A DNA stretch of 48,921 bases from a virus. The position numbers and the translations under genes are program-made. The stretch is taken from IMG/VR virus record IMGVR_UViG_3300028569_002827, positions 1 to 48,921 of that record. The stretch is one strand, 5' to 3'. Positions 46,682 through 48,921 of this stretch are shown here, one piece after another. The notes beneath the pieces are model-generated. The model did no database searches. It was given only the letters and a program-made list of their open reading frames with translations, and was not told where the DNA came from. Position 1 is the stretch's first letter. Each line of letters begins with the position of its first letter.

Positions 46682-48265
46682 TCAGTTCAGCAGTACTGAA
46701 TTTAGTTTTCTCAGGCTTGGTAAAACCATCTTGATGGTGAATGCATCAGGCCGTGGTTGCCCTTTTCTTGTTGAACAAGTCATCAACTTTACGAGCATAT
46801 CTTGTGGGATCTTGTCGACGCCATGAAGCGTGCCGATCAGCCCTCCTACGATGCATGCATTGGTGTCGGTGTCTCCGCCCCGTTCCAGAGTTTGTGTCAA
46901 CGCATCTTCGTAGCTATCTTTGCATCGAAGGTGATAGAAGGCGAAAGTAAAAGCATGTTTGACAAAGCCTGCTAGTGGGTAGGCTGGTGCAGGTTTATTG
47001 GTGATGATGCTTTCCATCCACTCAGTCACTTCTTCGCTGCTTTCCCGGACATACGTCATCGCGACCGCGAAGGCGCCTTTGGCGTCACCAGGGTGACGAA
47101 TTAGATGTCGGATCGCCAGAACATATGCCGCAGTAGCGTGCTGACAAGTTTCGTTAGGGTGCGTCAGACATGCATCTTTTCTGGCAACCTGAATTGCATC
47201 TTCTTGGCTTAGAGCTGCAGAAATAATCCCTAGCGGAGTGGCTCTCATCAAACTGCCGTTTGCTTTAGATTCGCTGTTGAAAGTGGTAGCTTGTTTTTTT
47301 ACCTTTACCTCAATTGCATCCGTGCTTTCATCGTAGGGGTACTCCATCAGTGCACTTGAAGTAGCCATTCCGATGTCAAATGGTTTGGAACGCTCCCAAC
47401 TGCAATAGGCATTGGCCACTTGGTTCACCAAGTAGCTTCCATTTGACTGGGCAAGGCTGTTCAAAAGGGCGACAGTCATTTCACCGTCATCTGTGAACTG
47501 CCCAGGAGCTAGATTGAAAACTCCGCCTCCAGGCATGTCGAGCGCCTTTTGCACCTCCTCTTTCGTTGGCTTACGACCCATGAACTCCAGCACCCCACCG
47601 GCTGCGTCGCCAATCAGTGCGCCGAAAACACTACCGTACATTGCGCGTTCAGCGCTAGTTAACTCATCAGTCTCCATCATTTTTTCAGGAAGGTTACCAA
47701 GAAGGGTTTTCAGTTCTTTAGATTGGCGCACCAGTTGCGCTGATGGGTAGGTGGTACATGCGCCATTACTACGGTTAACAATTTCAGCAATACCCTGAGT
47801 GGTCTCCAAGACCATTTTCAGCTTGTCATAGGTATTTTCGCCCAAAAGGATGTTCCAGGCCTTGACCAGGCTTGTCTTGTTGTTGTCGATCAGCCCTTGA
47901 CCTGCGTGCAGCCAGAACTGTTCTTTTGCTGCTCCTTCGGCCAGTTCTCTTTCTACTCGGTAATTTTCAAATGAACTTTCTTCACTGCATCGCTTAATTT
48001 GTTCAGCATTAAGGACGTATGAACACTCTTTCCCCTCCGGGCCTTCAATTGCGCGATACGTGGCAGTCAATTTAACGGGGTCAACCTCAATACATTGCCA
48101 GCACCCCCCACCCTCGGCAGTTACCATGTTGTAAGACTTACCAATGCAGGCCCAGAGTTCAAAGACACCCCAGCCGCCACAGACCCACTCAGGCTCCAGG
48201 CACATCGAAATATTGCCGTTTTCCACCCGCAAAGCGCCTGCCTTCAGTGTTTTTCTTCTACGCAT
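46682..48265 (-). CDS. ADP-ribosylglycohydrolase-family protein with a novel N-terminal half
   Basis: 527 residues. Residues about 206-527 are the ADP-ribosylglycohydrolase fold: MYGSVFGALIGDAAGGVLEF, then FTDDGEMTVALLNSLA (the metal-binding TDD), ANGSLMRATPLGI, and the C-terminal ERGGDTDTNACIVGGLIGTLHG. All the acidic metal ligands appear present. The first ~200 residues, with MVTAEGGGCWQCIEVDP and several cysteines, are not recognised. Such enzymes remove ADP-ribose from proteins, DNA or small molecules. It lies on the opposite strand after the lysis genes, a common position for added cargo. It could defend the host or the phage against ADP-ribosylating effectors, or be a host gene. Confidence 0.85.
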   Translation of the reverse strand: MRRRKTLKAGALRVENGNISMCLEPEWVCGGWGVFELWACIGKSYNMVTAEGGGCWQCIEVDPVKLTATYRAIEGPEGKECSYVLNAEQIKRCSEESSFENYRVERELAEGAAKEQFWLHAGQGLIDNNKTSLVKAWNILLGENTYDKLKMVLETTQGIAEIVNRSNGACTTYPSAQLVRQSKELKTLLGNLPEKMMETDELTSAERAMYGSVFGALIGDAAGGVLEFMGRKPTKEEVQKALDMPGGGVFNLAPGQFTDDGEMTVALLNSLAQSNGSYLVNQVANAYCSWERSKPFDIGMATSSALMEYPYDESTDAIEVKVKKQATTFNSESKANGSLMRATPLGIISAALSQEDAIQVARKDACLTHPNETCQHATAAYVLAIRHLIRHPGDAKGAFAVAMTYVRESSEEVTEWMESIITNKPAPAYPLAGFVKHAFTFAFYHLRCKDSYEDALTQTLERGGDTDTNACIVGGLIGTLHGVDKIPQDMLVKLMTCSTRKGQPRPDAFTIKMVLPSLRKLNSVLLN

Positions 48266-48334
48266 ATATCTCTTTCATAACCTATCAGCCTTCATAATTT
48301 CACTTAACAGATTTAGAAAATTAGCAAAAACATG

Positions 48335-48346
48335 GACACTAGTGTC
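48335..48346. promoter_or_regulatory. Perfect 12-base palindrome upstream of the last gene
   Basis: GACACTAGTGTC lies 18 bases ahead of the ATG at 48364, followed by a possible -10 element TAATAC (48351-48356). No clear -35 element. It may be an operator for the downstream gene or for the divergent ADP-ribosylglycohydrolase gene. Confidence 0.4.
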
Positions 48347-48363
48347 ACTTTAATACAAGAAGC

Positions 48364-48921
48364 ATGAAAGAAACTGACCCCAAACCTGCCTTAAGAATCA
48401 GCCACATAGTCCACGGCCGAAAGCTTTTGGGTAACCGCGTGTACTACCAAGTGGACCCTAAGGGCATGAACGAACTTATGGCCGTACCTGAGACCGTGGT
48501 TCTTAAGCGTTGGCGTGCCCGTCAGTTTCCTGGGTACTCGTTTTCAGGTACTCGCCTGAGTTCAACACTTTGGCGAGCTGTCGGGCTGGCTCTAGGTGCT
48601 GAAGCCCGATCCTTGTGCCGCATGTCTTCTGCAATAATTTCAGATGTCATCGACAAGCAACGTACTGAACTCAGATCGCACTATTTTGCATTGCCTGCAC
48701 CTGAAGCCTTGCATGCATTGTTTGCGGTATGCGGTCCTGATAGGTTGCAAGCCATTCTTAACCGCCATCTTGCTCCAGAGCGAGGCAATATTTCAGGCAT
48801 TCCAGATCTTTTCCTCTTTGCCACACCTCTTGGCTCCAACAAGCCGGGAATAGCGCGTTTTGTTGAAGGGCGGATTCAAGTACGAGGTGCAACAAAGATG
48901 AACCCGGTGATGGGTGGCTGA
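48364..48921 (+). CDS. VRR-NUC-type nuclease-like protein, apparently truncated
   Basis: 185 residues. The C-terminal region LAPERGNISGIPDLFLFATP (about 137-156) and IARFVE (about 163-168) match the VRR-NUC signature G-x-PDL ... E-x-K. In complete family members FVE is followed by VK and about 35 more residues. Here FVE is followed by GRIQVRGATKMNPVMGG and a stop, so the lysine of the E-x-K motif and the end of the domain are missing. A frameshift, a stop mutation or a recombination junction near 48868 are possible. The window ends at the stop codon, so the next sequence is not visible. Probably inactive as a nuclease. Confidence 0.65.
   Translation: MKETDPKPALRISHIVHGRKLLGNRVYYQVDPKGMNELMAVPETVVLKRWRARQFPGYSFSGTRLSSTLWRAVGLALGAEARSLCRMSSAIISDVIDKQRTELRSHYFALPAPEALHALFAVCGPDRLQAILNRHLAPERGNISGIPDLFLFATPLGSNKPGIARFVEGRIQVRGATKMNPVMGG

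Noticed and set aside
1-48921. A CRISPR array, retron or diversity-generating retroelement
   Set aside because: No regularly spaced short repeats with unique spacers were seen, and no reverse transcriptase motif was found despite the tropism-determinant-like fibre N-termini.

Overview
The window is almost entirely a siphophage-type prophage of HK97-like architecture, flanked on the left by about 3.5 kb of accessory or host genes and on the right by two genes of uncertain ownership. The GC-rich coding, the Shine-Dalgarno usage and the gene families (DUF2924/serine recombinase cassette, DUF3489, DUF6900, DUF6511, DUF6127) suggest a betaproteobacterium, probably Burkholderiales and perhaps Comamonadaceae. 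That taxonomic guess is inference. I see no rRNA, tRNA, CRISPR array or insertion sequence.

Layout. 1-3571: small unknown proteins, a macro-domain protein, a DUF3293 protein and an open reading frame broken by a stop codon. 3568-5948 (minus strand): four overlapping genes encoding a large serine recombinase, DUF2924 and two small partners, which is the integration module. 5949-6372: AT-rich regulatory region. 6373-18092: early/replication genes, including a sigma-70-like factor, a RecA-fold (Sak4-type) ATPase, a DUF669 protein, a Fe-S PD-(D/E)XK nuclease, an SF2 helicase, a primase-helicase and a RuvC-like resolvase. A 454-base repeat-rich gap follows the primase. 18089-18827: TumE/TumA-like toxin-antitoxin pair. 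19030-21631: ParB-like/DNA methyltransferase fusion, a reverse-strand DUF3489/DUF6900 cassette, and HNH endonuclease. 21750-36752: terminase, portal, S49 protease, capsid, connectors, tail tube, an inserted ParE-type toxin-antitoxin pair, frameshifted tail chaperones, tape measure, and tail-tip genes with a GNAT acetyltransferase. 36752-42570: J-like tip protein and a fibre set. 42582-45294: an unknown Ig-like protein, a 2OG-Fe(II)-oxygenase-like protein and a radical SAM/SPASM enzyme. 45381-46608: DUF6127, holin and lysozyme. 46682-48265 (minus strand): ADP-ribosylglycohydrolase. 48364-48921: a VRR-NUC-like gene that looks cut short.

The most unusual part is 41953-45294. A short tail-fibre protein has no cysteine in its first 194 residues and then ends in seven cysteines within the last eleven residues (NCNCNCDCACCC). 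It is followed, in tightly spaced and overlapping genes before the operon terminator, by a protein with an Ig-like end, a 2OG-oxygenase-like protein, and a radical SAM enzyme with a complete seven-cysteine SPASM domain. This resembles the precursor-plus-maturase layout of ribosomally made, post-translationally modified peptides, but here the precursor would be a virion fibre. I propose enzymatic maturation of the fibre tip. This is inference from gene order and motifs.

Other signals worth attention are a textbook -1 frameshift site in the tail chaperones (AAAAAAC, 5-nt spacer, stem-loop), three exact-period 94-residue repeats in the tape measure, a structured intergenic RNA before the capsid gene, a repeat array after the primase gene that could be an origin, and a toxin promoter whose predicted start falls on the AUG. 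No CI/Cro-type repressor was recognised.
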